NCBI GenBank assembly: GCA_014898425.1
Contig: RCSZ01000017.1
Span: 930,001 to 994,000 of the forward strand
Direction: 5' to 3'
Source: Botryotinia globosa
Taxonomy: Eukaryota > Ascomycota > Leotiomycetes > Helotiales > Sclerotiniaceae
DNA length: 64,000 nucleotides
The notes under the pieces were generated by a model, which saw only the letters and a list, made by a program, of their open reading frames with translations, made no database searches and was not told the DNA's origin. A program made the position numbers and the translations under genes. This document shows, piece after piece, positions 22,457 to 32,913 of this stretch. Numbering within the stretch: position 1 is the first letter of the stretch; each line of letters starts with the position of its first letter.

Positions 22457-24124
22457 GAGTTTATATGGATGATATCAATGTAATTTAAAAGCAAAATACT
22501 ACAGTGTAGGACTAATATGTATAAGCAGAACAGCTAAATGACAGAATGATAAAAATATGTAAGTATCTTGTCTGGATACATCCAGAAGCGCACGCTCTCT
22601 TTTGTTGCCTGAGAGAGATGATTAAGATGAATCCTACGTCATGAAAAAATTGCCCCACGATCTTAGGGTTATATGTATTCTCTAACGGGTGTTTCAGAGT
22701 TGACTATGTACATAATGCGTAACCAAAAGGGGTCATAAGCTATGCATGAGCGGAGTTGTTCGATCATTCCTCTCTTCGTTCCAGAAAACATCAAAATAGT
22801 ATCAAATACACGAGAAATATGGATTTCTTTCACGGCAGCCTTTCTGAGTGTATCTCTGAGAATTGTTGCGGGACGAGAAAGACGGGTTGTGGAATTGGAT
22901 GTTGAGGTTGGGAATGGCAATGAGAATGTGCGTGGATACTTTAATAAGTACTAGGTATGATTTGTCAAGCGTATTCATAAATTCTATGATAAAATGAGAG
23001 GGTAGAGTTTTAGGACTTCGATACTTGGAGATTTATAAGATAACTCGAGCATTGGGATTCTGCGACAGTTGAACGCGGCGCAAGATAAATACAGCTGCTG
23101 GTGCGAGTGAACACTCCCAAATCTCCAACGATCAATTGGGTAATCGGAGAGGAGGAACATAACTCAAATTGTTGCGAAATTTATTCTTCTTTCTTCATGA
23201 TGATTCTAGGCTTGCAGTACTTCGCTCGCCGATTGCATCTGCGTTGGAGGAGTGAGTTGTAAGAGAGCTTTCTCCAACTTGGTCTCCTGGTTCTCTTTCA
23301 GACAAAAAACCTCCACTGACCTCCAAGTCGGCTTTTTGAACATTTATCGTGTGAGGGTTACAATATCTTCCTGGTCTTATTAGAAGGTCTGTAGAGGAAG
23401 TTGTCGATGAAAGTCACGTGATAACGCGATTCCTCCTTGGTGCAAACGCACGGCTTCTACTCGCATTGCTTGCGGTTTTCAGATCGCAACGTCTCATTTG
23501 CATCCCTCAATTCAAGTCTCGGGATTTGGATGTTTCTCTCTTTCATTCGAGACATTAAGCCTCTATTCTCAACATGGGGATGCTTTTCATGTCAAAGGCC
23601 CGTTTTAAGAGACCGTCTATGCTCAGCCAGTCTGGATTGCAGTCAATTACGGATTCTGAAAATATTATACCATAAAACTCAAAAAACATAGCAAATTTCA
23701 ATTCCTGGTTTTTACAACTATCACCAAAGTTTGAAGAACTAGTTGTTCGTCCTGCCAGTAATAGAAATGGAGGGGTGGTACAAAATGCAAATTGCAAATG
23801 TGACGATTTGGGCATTTATCAAATAATATTAACAGCTCGTTAGATGATTGGCCGATTGAAGATATTGATAGGCTCTGGTCATCCAATATGTAGGGAGTGC
23901 GCAGAAAGTATGTGCTCCTGCATATATCCCGGGCAATGCTTGTGTGTCAGAAGCTGACATATATCATGGTCTTGTTTCTGTTGCACAGGTCGTCTTGAAT
24001 CCGCAGCCTCGTCATGTAATCTCTGCATCGGCTCACCAGCTTCAATATATAAATATCTAGATTACAATAAAGTATTGCTATCGATAATCAACGCTATTCC
24101 TTAGAATATTCCTCTCGGGTTGAC
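22457..24124. other. intergenic region before the NACHT gene
   Basis: About 1.7 kb without a supported gene. The open frames are under 90 codons, overlap each other on both strands and show no domain. The right end contains the promoter of the NACHT gene. Confidence 0.5.
24046..24055 (+). promoter_or_regulatory. TATA-box-like element of the NACHT gene
   Basis: TATATAAATA lies 70 nt upstream of the NACHT start codon at 24125. The position suits a TATA box with a short 5' leader. This is inference from motif and spacing only. Confidence 0.45.
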
Positions 24125-27100
24125 ATGGACCCAATTGCAGCTTTAGGAGTCGCAGCAGCTGTGATACAGTTCATTGATTACGGCACAGGACTGATTTCGA
24201 AAGGAAGAGAAATTTATAAGTCTGGAGAGCTTGAGGCTAATGTTGAACTTGGGGAGGCGACAAATCGCTTGCAAAATTTGATTGAGCCGTTAGGGGGCTC
24301 TCTTCATTCAGGAATTCAAAACGCACCTTCACCCTCACCAGCGGATGCCGATCGAGCCCTCCAAGATATCTGCACCAAATGCATCGACTTGTCCAAGGAG
24401 CGTAACGATCTTCTTGGCTCCCTAAAGCTTAATCTAAGTGTCAAGCATCGAAGGCTAGCAAGCTTCCAACAAGCAGTCAGGGCTGTTTGGAATGAGGAAA
24501 AGATACAAGGGTTAAAAAGTCGTTTGGGTGATTTGCGTAGCAATCTCGAGACACATGTTCTTGTTGACTTGAGGTATGTACATGATCTTCTGAGCTGGCG
24601 AGACTAGAAGTGACTTACGTACTCTTTACCGGCCCCTTCATTCATACAATCAGATCAAACTTATTTGGTACTAACATGGCCATTTAGATATCGAATGAAC
24701 CAAGTCAAGCTCGAACAGGAATTTTTTTTCAACACGCTCGATAAAGCATTGCAAACAATAATGCAAGACCTCTTAGACAATCACCAGAGTAGCTTGACTA
24801 AGTTTGAGCAAAACTTCAATCATTTGAGATTGTCGCAGAAAGAAGAGCATTCACACACTCGCAGTGTGCTTGTCGATCAACAAGCATTGAGGCATCGGCG
24901 CCAGGCGGAATTAAGCATTCTTGAAAGTCTCAAATTTTCATCGATGAATCTTCGGCACGAGACGATTGCCGAAGCACATCAGCAAACCTTTGAGTGGATA
25001 TTTTGCGATCCCAAAATTGAACATAAACCTTGGAGCAATTTCAGCGAATGGTTAAAAACCGGAAATGGCATCTATTGGATTCATGGCAAACCTGGAAGTG
25101 GAAAGTCAACCTTAATGAGATTTGTTGTCGATGATTCTCGATCTCGTGGATACGCGGAAAAATGGGCACATAATACCCCCCTGGAGACACCATCCTTTTT
25201 CTTCTGGAACAGTGGTGACGAAGCTCAAAGATCGCAATCTGGCTTACTTCGAAGTCTACTTTACGAGATTCTTGAGAAACACTGCACTCTCATACCCGAA
25301 ACATTCCCCAAGGAATGGAAGACCACATTCGAGAATGCCCAGCATAATGTCCCTATTCTGTCAACAAACTGGTCACTACCTGCTCTGAAAAAGTCATTCC
25401 AGACATTGATCGAGAAAACGTCGGGAATATTATCATTTTGCTTCTTCATTGATGGTTTGGATGAATATGAAGGAGATTATTGGGAGATTGCAGAGTACTT
25501 TTACGAACTATCCGAATCGAAACACGCAAAATTTTGCTTATCCAGCCGGCCTGAGACTGGATTCTTGGATACATTCAGAAGCATGCAACAACTAAATCTC
25601 CATGACCTAACGGAGTCCGATATCACAAACTATGTTCGAGATAGATTGGAGGATAACTTACAAATGCGAATTTTGATGAAGAATAGTCCGTTGGATGCGT
25701 CGAAGCTGATATCTATAGTTGTGAATGACGGGAATGGTGTGTTCTTATGGGTTAGACTGGTCATCAAGTCTTTACTAGATGGCCTCCGAAAAAGGGATGA
25801 TATTTCAACGCTCCGGTTTCGCCTGAGAGAGACCCCAAAGGAGATAGACGACCTCTATGACCATATTCTATCATCTATTGATCGAATACATATGGTAGAG
25901 GCCTCAAAAATATTCCAACTGTACAGAGGTTCATTGTTGCTTACGCCAGGAGATTTTCGAAATTTTTATGGTGCCTACAAATTGAGCCTTAAGCCTTTCA
26001 ATCAAGCTATACTTGCAGATGAAACGTCTTCCTGCTTTCGCCAAATGTCCCCCGACGATCACGCGGAAGGTTTCACCCATGTGTTGCGTACCCGGTGTGG
26101 AGGACTTTTGGAATTGGCCGAGAGCTCAGGCGATGTGAATTATATTCATAGAACCGCTCAGCAATACATACAAAAGCCAAGGACGTGGGAAATCCTCCTT
26201 ACTCATACATCAGACCTGGAATTCGATTCATGGTTGACTTGGTCAATTTTGCATTTAAACTTAGTTAGGGCGGGTACGAAGAATGATCCGCTTCTATCGA
26301 CAAGTATAATAAAAATGGGAGAAGATTGGAGACAAATTTGGGGTGTCTTCAAATTCAACATATACAAAGTTGCCTCAAACAAGGCCAAAGGTCATATTCC
26401 CCAATTGGTTGAGGAGTTTGATAGAGCCGCTCAGCGGTATTCGGATTTTCGTAACCCATCTACTAACCAGCTAGAATATTGGCACCAGTCTAAGTTTAAA
26501 TCTACTCTTATTGATCGTACTAATGTTAATTGTACCACCTATGATGAAAGTTGTCCTTATCAAGATGTCTCCAAGGGCAACAGGGCGGATCTATGGAGTA
26601 TGATGAACTTACTTTCGGCATGTGTTAAAGATAGTGTATCTCCTTATGTTGAGATGAAGATAATATCAGACCCGTCTCTGATGCGACTGAAATACGATCC
26701 TCCTCTGATGATAGTATGCCTTAGTACTATTATATTTGGAACTGTATCAAATAGTTCGAGAATACTGGTATCTCTGTTGGAAAACAATGCCAATTTTAAT
26801 GAGATGTACCACGGTCATAGTTTGTGGAAAATATTTCTTCACTTTTTTCATACTGCTGGGCATCGTGGAGATTTTAATTATCTTTCTCTTGGAAATCTTA
26901 ATTATATTTCTCGGGTAATAGATATCATGGTCCAGCGCGGGGCCGACGTTGAAGTGGGCTGTATTGAAGAAAAGATGGCATGGCATGAAGTGGTTCCGCA
27001 CCAGGGCCGAAATAGTTTTATGGCTTTAGAAAAACACTGCAAACAGCCGCTTGAATGCAAGGCTTTTGCTGACATCGGTTCGAGCGATTCGAGCGACGAC

Positions 27101-27385
27101 AGCGCAAGCCATGTCAACGAAAACCATAGCGAGCCATGGAAAGTACGACATTCCTTGGAACGAATCATTAAGGATACATTTGAAGAAGAACGACCAGATC
27201 TTTCAGCGAAGCTACTAAGCCTAGTTGCGGAAAAGAAGGCCGAGAAACTAGCCATTGAGAAGCAGAGTCGAAAAACACCCGGCTCATCTGGCGGGAATAA
27301 AGGACGGAAACAAAAGCAGAGAAACAGGAAGAAAGGCAAAGGAAAGCGTGGTCAGATTGCTTTGGAAGATGATTCTGATTACTGA
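24125..27385 (+). CDS. NACHT-domain STAND protein (fungal NLR-like)
   Basis: Predicted 1048 aa in two exons, 24125-24573 and 24688-27385. The 114-nt intron has donor GTATGT and acceptor ATTTAG; the frame continues LVDLR to YRMNQ. The N-terminal 150 residues begin MDPIAALGVAAAVIQFIDY and are helical, matching the style of N-terminal domains that precede fungal NACHT modules (helo-like, inferred). The NACHT domain has Walker A GKPGSGKST at about residues 282-290 and Walker B FFIDGLDEYEG at about 401-411, followed by FCLSSRPE and a winged-helix-like region. No ankyrin, WD40 or TPR array follows. The C-terminus is instead a strongly basic tail (KGRKQKQRNRKKGKGKR) and an acidic end. Such proteins act as signalling ATPases in incompatibility and immune-like responses. 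The ligand is unknown. Confidence 0.9.
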
Positions 27386-28252
27386 AAGGCTCGAAAGAAA
27401 GGGGTATTCTGATGGGTCGGCCTGGTATACTTCGAAGGGGTTGGGTGAATATGTGTATTGTGGAAAACAAGAAAGGATCACTCCAACAGAGTGCTGTGCT
27501 TCTGGGTCCTATGGAGATGTTTAAAAGCATCCTTCTTGAACTTCGATCTAAAACTGGAGGTACTTCTATTCGTGGATAAAGGGGTATTGGTTTGATATGT
27601 TGAAGATTTTATGTTTTAATGTTGCTATTCTGCGACGTAATGATCAAGGTTATTTTGTGGGCGTGTCAAGACTGTTAAGTAATCATTTCATCCTGGAACA
27701 TGTTGCCTGGATCAAGATGTTGACGAGATGATCTAGTGATCCAGCCTAACGTCGCTCGTGCATGCTGCGAGAGTACAGTATTACTTCACGGGACTCTATA
27801 TGTATCAAAAAAACGTTTCCTCTTTCTCAATGTGACTAAAGAAGACTTGGAATTAGCCTCTTCATAATTGCAGAGTAATAGTTTTATCAGGAAAACTAGT
27901 ATTCTCGGAATTGCTGGGAAGAAATCATGGATGTCATGTGGTTACATGCGTTTGGCGGGGTTGATCGTGAACGGATTTGTCTTCGTCTAGGTATGGAATT
28001 CAAAACTGTTGGTAAAAGTTACATCTTTAAATTAGCCCTAGAAAGATGTTCAACATTTGATGTTTATTATGTTCCTATAAACTCTTACTCCGCGAACCAA
28101 AGTTGATTCGATTCGCACATTCCTGATTGAATTCCTTTAGTTTCTCTCTTGTTCCGTCTACAGCTTCTAGTCCATCCATTCAGATGATTGGAGCTCCTCA
28201 TAATCTACATTATTCTCGAACAACAAACACCACATCATTCAACAACCATAAT
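27386..28252. other. intergenic region, convergent 3' ends
   Basis: This 867-bp interval lies between the plus-strand NACHT gene and a minus-strand membrane-protein gene. It should contain two terminators and no promoter. I see no other feature. Confidence 0.5.
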
Positions 28253-28867
28253 TTACCATCTCTTTCTCCTCATACCACCACCACCCCGTCCGACCCTCAT
28301 AATCTCATCCAACGCAATCCAAACCCAAAATTTCTTCAAATATTCCCACCCCTGTCTCTTCGTTCGCTCTGGCGTAACACTCCAACCCACTATCCACAAT
28401 GCCGCGATAATCACACTGACCACACCCCTCCTGATAAGTTCTACTCCTGCCCATTCAACCGCTATCAATCCCAACCCTTCCATTAACACATATTCCCAAT
28501 ATTTCGAAGGTTGGTATATCCAAATCACATCCCCAGTTGATTGTACGATATTTCCGTTCGAGATCGTTGTGCGATTACCAGTCGGAAGAATTATGGCAAT
28601 GGGATAAGCTTGTACCGCAACTTGCCATTGAAAAAACATGGCTGCGAAGAGGAGTGCGCCGGCGAGAATTCGATCGAGGAATAACGAGCCTTCGATTGAG
28701 GAGGTGAGCCATGCTATTGGACTGAACGGAGTTGCAGTAGTGTAAAGAAGAACGATCATAGCCACAGCAGAAAACTTTCGAAAGCCGGTCGATTTCAGGA
28801 TTTGGCTGGAGGCACCTGTAGGCATGCTAGGCATGGGGCTACTTTGAGGTTCTACTTGTTTGACCAT
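28253..28867 (-). CDS. hypothetical four-helix membrane protein
   Basis: Single-exon frame of 204 aa; I do not recognise the family. Four hydrophobic segments are visible: FSAVAMIVLLYTTATPF at about residues 32-50, ILAGALLFAAMFFQWQVAV at about 67-90, a third at about 134-150 (LMEGLGLIAVEWAGVEL) and VVSVIIAALWIVGWSV at about 154-170. The loop between helices 2 and 3 contains two NRT/NGN-type sites. The C-terminus is basic (GRGGGGMRRKRW). Helix pattern and length argue for a genuine integral membrane protein. Plus-strand open frames over the same interval are Pro/His/Thr-rich antisense shadows. Confidence 0.7.
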   Translation of the reverse strand: MVKQVEPQSSPMPSMPTGASSQILKSTGFRKFSAVAMIVLLYTTATPFSPIAWLTSSIEGSLFLDRILAGALLFAAMFFQWQVAVQAYPIAIILPTGNRTTISNGNIVQSTGDVIWIYQPSKYWEYVLMEGLGLIAVEWAGVELIRRGVVSVIIAALWIVGWSVTPERTKRQGWEYLKKFWVWIALDEIMRVGRGGGGMRRKRW

Positions 28868-30360
28868 CTTGTCTTCGATTGAACAATTATCGCTCTATCC
28901 GTCTGTTTCTCGAAGCTATTGCTACTCATATTTTGCACCAGTGTGCGCAACCTTTCTTTTTAAACTCATAATTTTGGATATTCATCGTGGTGTGGGTCGC
29001 GTTGCTGCCTTGAAGATATTCCGTATTTGGTCGAAATTGCGCCACAGCTGCCTACAGGAACATTTTTTTACGGCGTGGTCACCGAGTGCACCGATAATTG
29101 ATATTGAACTATCGCAAATCCTATTATTTTCTGGCAAATGCCCTGCTTACTGCAAGGCAGAAATGGCACTTATGGACCGAATACTGCAAGGCAATTGAAA
29201 GTTCCTTCGTATCCGTGAAATTAGACGACTACCTCATATATAATCGACGATTCGCACTGCTCCTCGTGTACTGTGGTCATAATCACTTACAATCATAGTT
29301 AATTCTGCGATGCCTCCGGTTCCGTTACCTTTGAATGTCAGTATGGTGGTGTGCAGGTCAGATTGTGCCCAATATGATATGGTGGTGCCGAGATTTATGC
29401 TTATTACCTACTTAGGTAGGTACATAAGATTATCGGTCGTCAATAGATACCGAAATCATACATGGGATTCAAGCTTTGAGCAGTGTTATTGATCCTTCTT
29501 GTATGGGCAGGGCTTATCAGACACGGGATTATTACGATGGCGTTAATCTTTTAGATATTCAGAGTTTATCGAAAGATTTTGTACTTACTTACTTCTGCGT
29601 CTATATCTACAATCAATTCCTAGAGCGATCGTCATTTTTCATTGCGTATCACGTCTACTGACAAAGCACTGAATGCTCAGTTTTGGGTACTTTGGTATTT
29701 CTCAAATTGAATACCTCTTATGAAGTTCAATACTGTGTTAGCAAGTGCGGAGACTCATACATTGCTGCGTCCAATAACTTACAGAATGACAAACTAAATA
29801 GCTTGGTGTGGTAAGTACTTGTCATTCCAGGCGGATGGTAGAGAGAGCAAATGATAGATCCCTCATTCATGTTATATGTTTATGTTTCCTTTATCTAGAC
29901 CCTATGAGTTCAATCTTAGTATTAGAGACTTCTCCGGGTCCCTGGGACTCCTACAAATTGTAGTTGTATTGTTAAACGTCATAATTTGAATACGTTGCGT
30001 TCACATCAAACAATTCATATCGCATCAATGCAGCTCGAAGCAATCTCGGGTCTTTAGCAATAACTTGATTTTATTAACTTTATACTTTCCCTATGACTCC
30101 GATGTCATCTAATATGTACGACTTACCTGTGAATTACTTTACCTTTTGGGGGAGGAGACTTACCTATATAGTTATATCTTACCCTTCCTTTTCTTCCATC
30201 GGAGATTCTGCCTTGTTATCCTTTACTTTAAACTTACCGACCGATTCCCTCCTCTTCTTTCTCGCTTGCCAATGAAATCTTATACTCTGATTCATCCTTC
30301 TATTTATTTACCTTATAATTCCTTCTATTCCTCTGAGTCCACTGATTCGTTCTATCCCCC
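28868..30360. other. intergenic region
   Basis: About 1.5 kb between two minus-strand genes, AT-rich with many TTAC and TACCT words. No gene is supported. Confidence 0.5.
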
Positions 30361-30918
30361 CTAACCAACATGTCTCCCATGCAAAAGCACATCCTCCCAG
30401 CCATCCTTCCTCATCCTCTCCCTACTCCTCTCCCTCATCCTCCCCGCCATCTCAATCGCCTCCCTCTCCCTCATCTGTCTCACCCTCTCCCGTTCCAAAT
30501 CCCCCCTCTCCCTCTCCAACTCCTTCCTCTCCTTTCTCTTCCGCATACTCTTACAAATACAACATCTAATCACACAATACGCCACAAAAACCGCTACGAT
30601 AATCATCGTGATAATCGCAGTGAGACTTCCAGAGGGACGAGTAAATATTCCTTTATCGGCAGTAGATGTTGCTGATGCGGTGGCGGTGCTAGAGATGGTA
30701 GAACTGGTTTTGGATATGATAGAGGTGGAAAATGTGGATGTGGGGATGCTTTTGGGGGCGGAAGTGGATTTTGGAGGGAGGATCTCGATAGAGGGGATTC
30801 TGGTGGCGGAGCCGGTTTCGAGGGCTTTGGCGACGGTGATTGGGAGGAGTGCTGTGATGGATGTAGGTGAGTTGAGGACGCTCGAGACGCTTGTTTGTGG
30901 GGGTGGTGCGGGCGCCAT
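30361..30918 (-). CDS. single-pass membrane protein with Ser/Thr-rich ectodomain
   Basis: Single exon, 185 aa, family not recognised. Residues 1-95 are rich in Ser, Thr, Pro and Ala with no clear cleavable signal peptide. One membrane helix lies at about 98-120 (LTAIITMIIVAVFVAYCVI), followed by cysteines (RCCICK) and an Arg/Glu-rich segment likely to form a single helix or coiled coil. The arrangement resembles small wall-stress-sensor-like or Mid2-like architectures in fungi, but no family domain is present, so this is only a comparison of shape. A second gene of similar layout lies 1.2 kb away on the same strand. Confidence 0.65.
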   Translation of the reverse strand: MAPAPPPQTSVSSVLNSPTSITALLPITVAKALETGSATRIPSIEILPPKSTSAPKSIPTSTFSTSIISKTSSTISSTATASATSTADKGIFTRPSGSLTAIITMIIVAVFVAYCVIRCCICKSMRKRKERKELERERGDLERERVRQMREREAIEMAGRMRERSRERMRKDGWEDVLLHGRHVG

Positions 30919-32154
30919 GTTGTTGTTTGGGCTTTATTTATTGAGTGTTTTTTTCTTCTTTCGATTTTTCTTCTTTGGTTTCTTCGTGGGCTGGAGAAGT
31001 ATATATGTATATAGTAGTGTGTATAAGTAAAGTGATAGACTCTCTATTGATCTATTATCTTGTTTATTTATTTATTTGTTTTGTTTTATAGTATAGCAAA
31101 ATCAAGAATGGATACACAAAACCGCAAGGACGGGAGGTATATATAAGAACCCTCACGACGAGAATTGACAATCGCACAATGGGAATAAAGACTGTCTTTA
31201 TGCGTATCGCTGGAGCAAAGATACTAGGTACAATGGAGAAAGAAAAAATATTTTCCATTATAGACGCTCTTTGTAGAGACGATTAGAAAGCAGTGATGGG
31301 GTCTTTGTAGACGGAGAATAGAGAATATGTTTATATAGCGAGTGCTTTGTGAGAGGATAGGAGAGAATAGAGTATAAAAGATTGCTTTGTTGAGAAATGT
31401 ATATCAATAACAAGAGAGAGAGATTCTTAGAAGTGATTGTAAGGAGTGAAAGAAAATGATTTGTGGCCTTTGTAGGATAGGATAAACGTGTGTTTGCGTG
31501 TGTTTGTTAACCTGGGTATTCTATATTTGATCTCGCCAGTACATCTATTTCGATTCCTCGAGAATCGAGTCTATAAATACATATTAGGTATGGAAAAAGA
31601 TGTCAAGACTAACAACTAGGTAGTTGTCTTATTCCATACCAGAAATAAAGATACGCACAAAGAAACTTCATTTTCCAATCCGTTTCCCTCACCAAGTGGT
31701 AGCTCACAACTCGGTAGTTACTTCGAACTTCACGCGGTTTTATTGCTTTATGTGTATATGTATGTGTATATGTATGTGTATATGTATGTGTATATGTATG
31801 TGTATATGTATGTGTAGAGATAAGTAAGGATGCGTGCATCGTACCATCACTATTGCTTAAAAATATTAAGAACTATCAAGCTAGTTATGCAAATCTCGCT
31901 ATCAAATTCCAAACGTATCCTATGGTATCATGTCCTGCGTTCCCGTTCCCATTCCCATTCCCATTCTATCCCATCCCTTCCCATCCCTTCCGCACCAACC
32001 CATCAAACTCTCCATCAGAAGTTCAAAATTCCAAACAAAAATGAGGGGTAGCTCGATTCAGGACACATGAAATCTCGTCAGTACATGGATGAATCATCCA
32101 GTGAATCATGCAATCTGACTCAAAGGACCCTGTAATGAATAACACGACTCAATG
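30919..32154. other. intergenic region between two membrane-protein genes
   Basis: About 1.2 kb without a supported gene. It contains a 12-nt microsatellite at 31753-31815 and TATA-rich runs. Confidence 0.5.
31753..31815. repeat. 12-nt GTATATGTATGT repeat
   Basis: About five perfect tandem copies of a 12-nt unit of alternating TATG and TATA steps. Because 12 is divisible by three, it gives open frames on both strands that are not genes. Confidence 0.85.
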
Positions 32155-32913
32155 CTACACAAATTTGATCTCTTTATCTTCCAAATATGCTGAATCACCT
32201 CTTTCTCGCCCCATATACACCGTTCCATTGACCTCGATCCTATGCCATGGATTTCCTGCATTTGCGTTCCCATTCACATGCGTGGAACTTGCATTTTCAC
32301 TTCCGACGGTATCAGCCCCTCTCAAACTCTCCGTCCTCCACTCGCTCTTCTCCTCATCCCCATTCCTCTCCCTCGAATGATACGACGGAACCGGACTCTC
32401 CGTCCCCGCCATCTCTTCTTTCCACGCCGCCCTCTCAGACCAGTGATTATCCCTCCCACTCTGCCTCTCATACTCCATCTCCAATTCCCTCTTCTCATCC
32501 ATCGAATCCACACTCCCCGAACTCTCTGACCTCGCTGGAAATGGCCTGCTAATCTCGCTTTTCCTCACCGTCCCATTTCTTCCCACACCCAATTTACTCC
32601 CATTTCTCGCAACTCCATTTGCGCTGCCTCCCAGAACCTTCCCCATCATTTCATTCTTGGCTCTCTCTTCCTCTTCCCGTTCCTTTTCCTTGGCTCTGGC
32701 GAGTTTCTTCTGTATCCGCTTGCCGCGACATACTAGACACCATGTCAAGAGTCCGGTGATGATAGCGATGGCGACGATGAACGCGAGGATGGTACCCCAG
32801 AAATTAAATTGCACTTGCCAAAATCCCTCACTACCGATGGAGGTAGGAGGAGATTCCGCGCGAGTGGTGAGAGTTGGGGCGTTGAGAGTGGAGGAAAGGC
32901 GTGGAATATACAT
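32155..32913 (-). CDS. single-pass membrane protein with charged cytoplasmic tail
   Basis: Single exon, 252 aa, family not recognised. A short Ser/Thr-rich N-terminus (about 30 residues) is followed by one membrane helix at about residues 37-63 (FWGTILAFIVAIAIITGLL). A basic and Glu/Lys-rich juxtamembrane segment (KKLARAKEKEREEEERAK) comes next, then a disordered tail. The tail ends with a better-defined stretch around WHRIEVNGTVYMGRERGDS, which may be conserved. There is no cleavable signal peptide. The layout is the same as in the gene at 30361-30918, although sequence identity is not obvious. Localisation is probably plasma membrane or an endomembrane. Confidence 0.65.
   Translation of the reverse strand: MYIPRLSSTLNAPTLTTRAESPPTSIGSEGFWQVQFNFWGTILAFIVAIAIITGLLTWCLVCRGKRIQKKLARAKEKEREEEERAKNEMMGKVLGGSANGVARNGSKLGVGRNGTVRKSEISRPFPARSESSGSVDSMDEKRELEMEYERQSGRDNHWSERAAWKEEMAGTESPVPSYHSRERNGDEEKSEWRTESLRGADTVGSENASSTHVNGNANAGNPWHRIEVNGTVYMGRERGDSAYLEDKEIKFV

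Noticed and set aside
28127..28607. Plus-strand frames of 119 and 139 codons
   Set aside because: Antisense to the four-helix membrane protein; His/Pro/Thr-rich without domain.
30608..31030. 140-codon plus-strand frame with a hydrophobic end
   Set aside because: Antisense to the single-pass membrane protein gene; its hydrophobic end lies in a T-rich tract.
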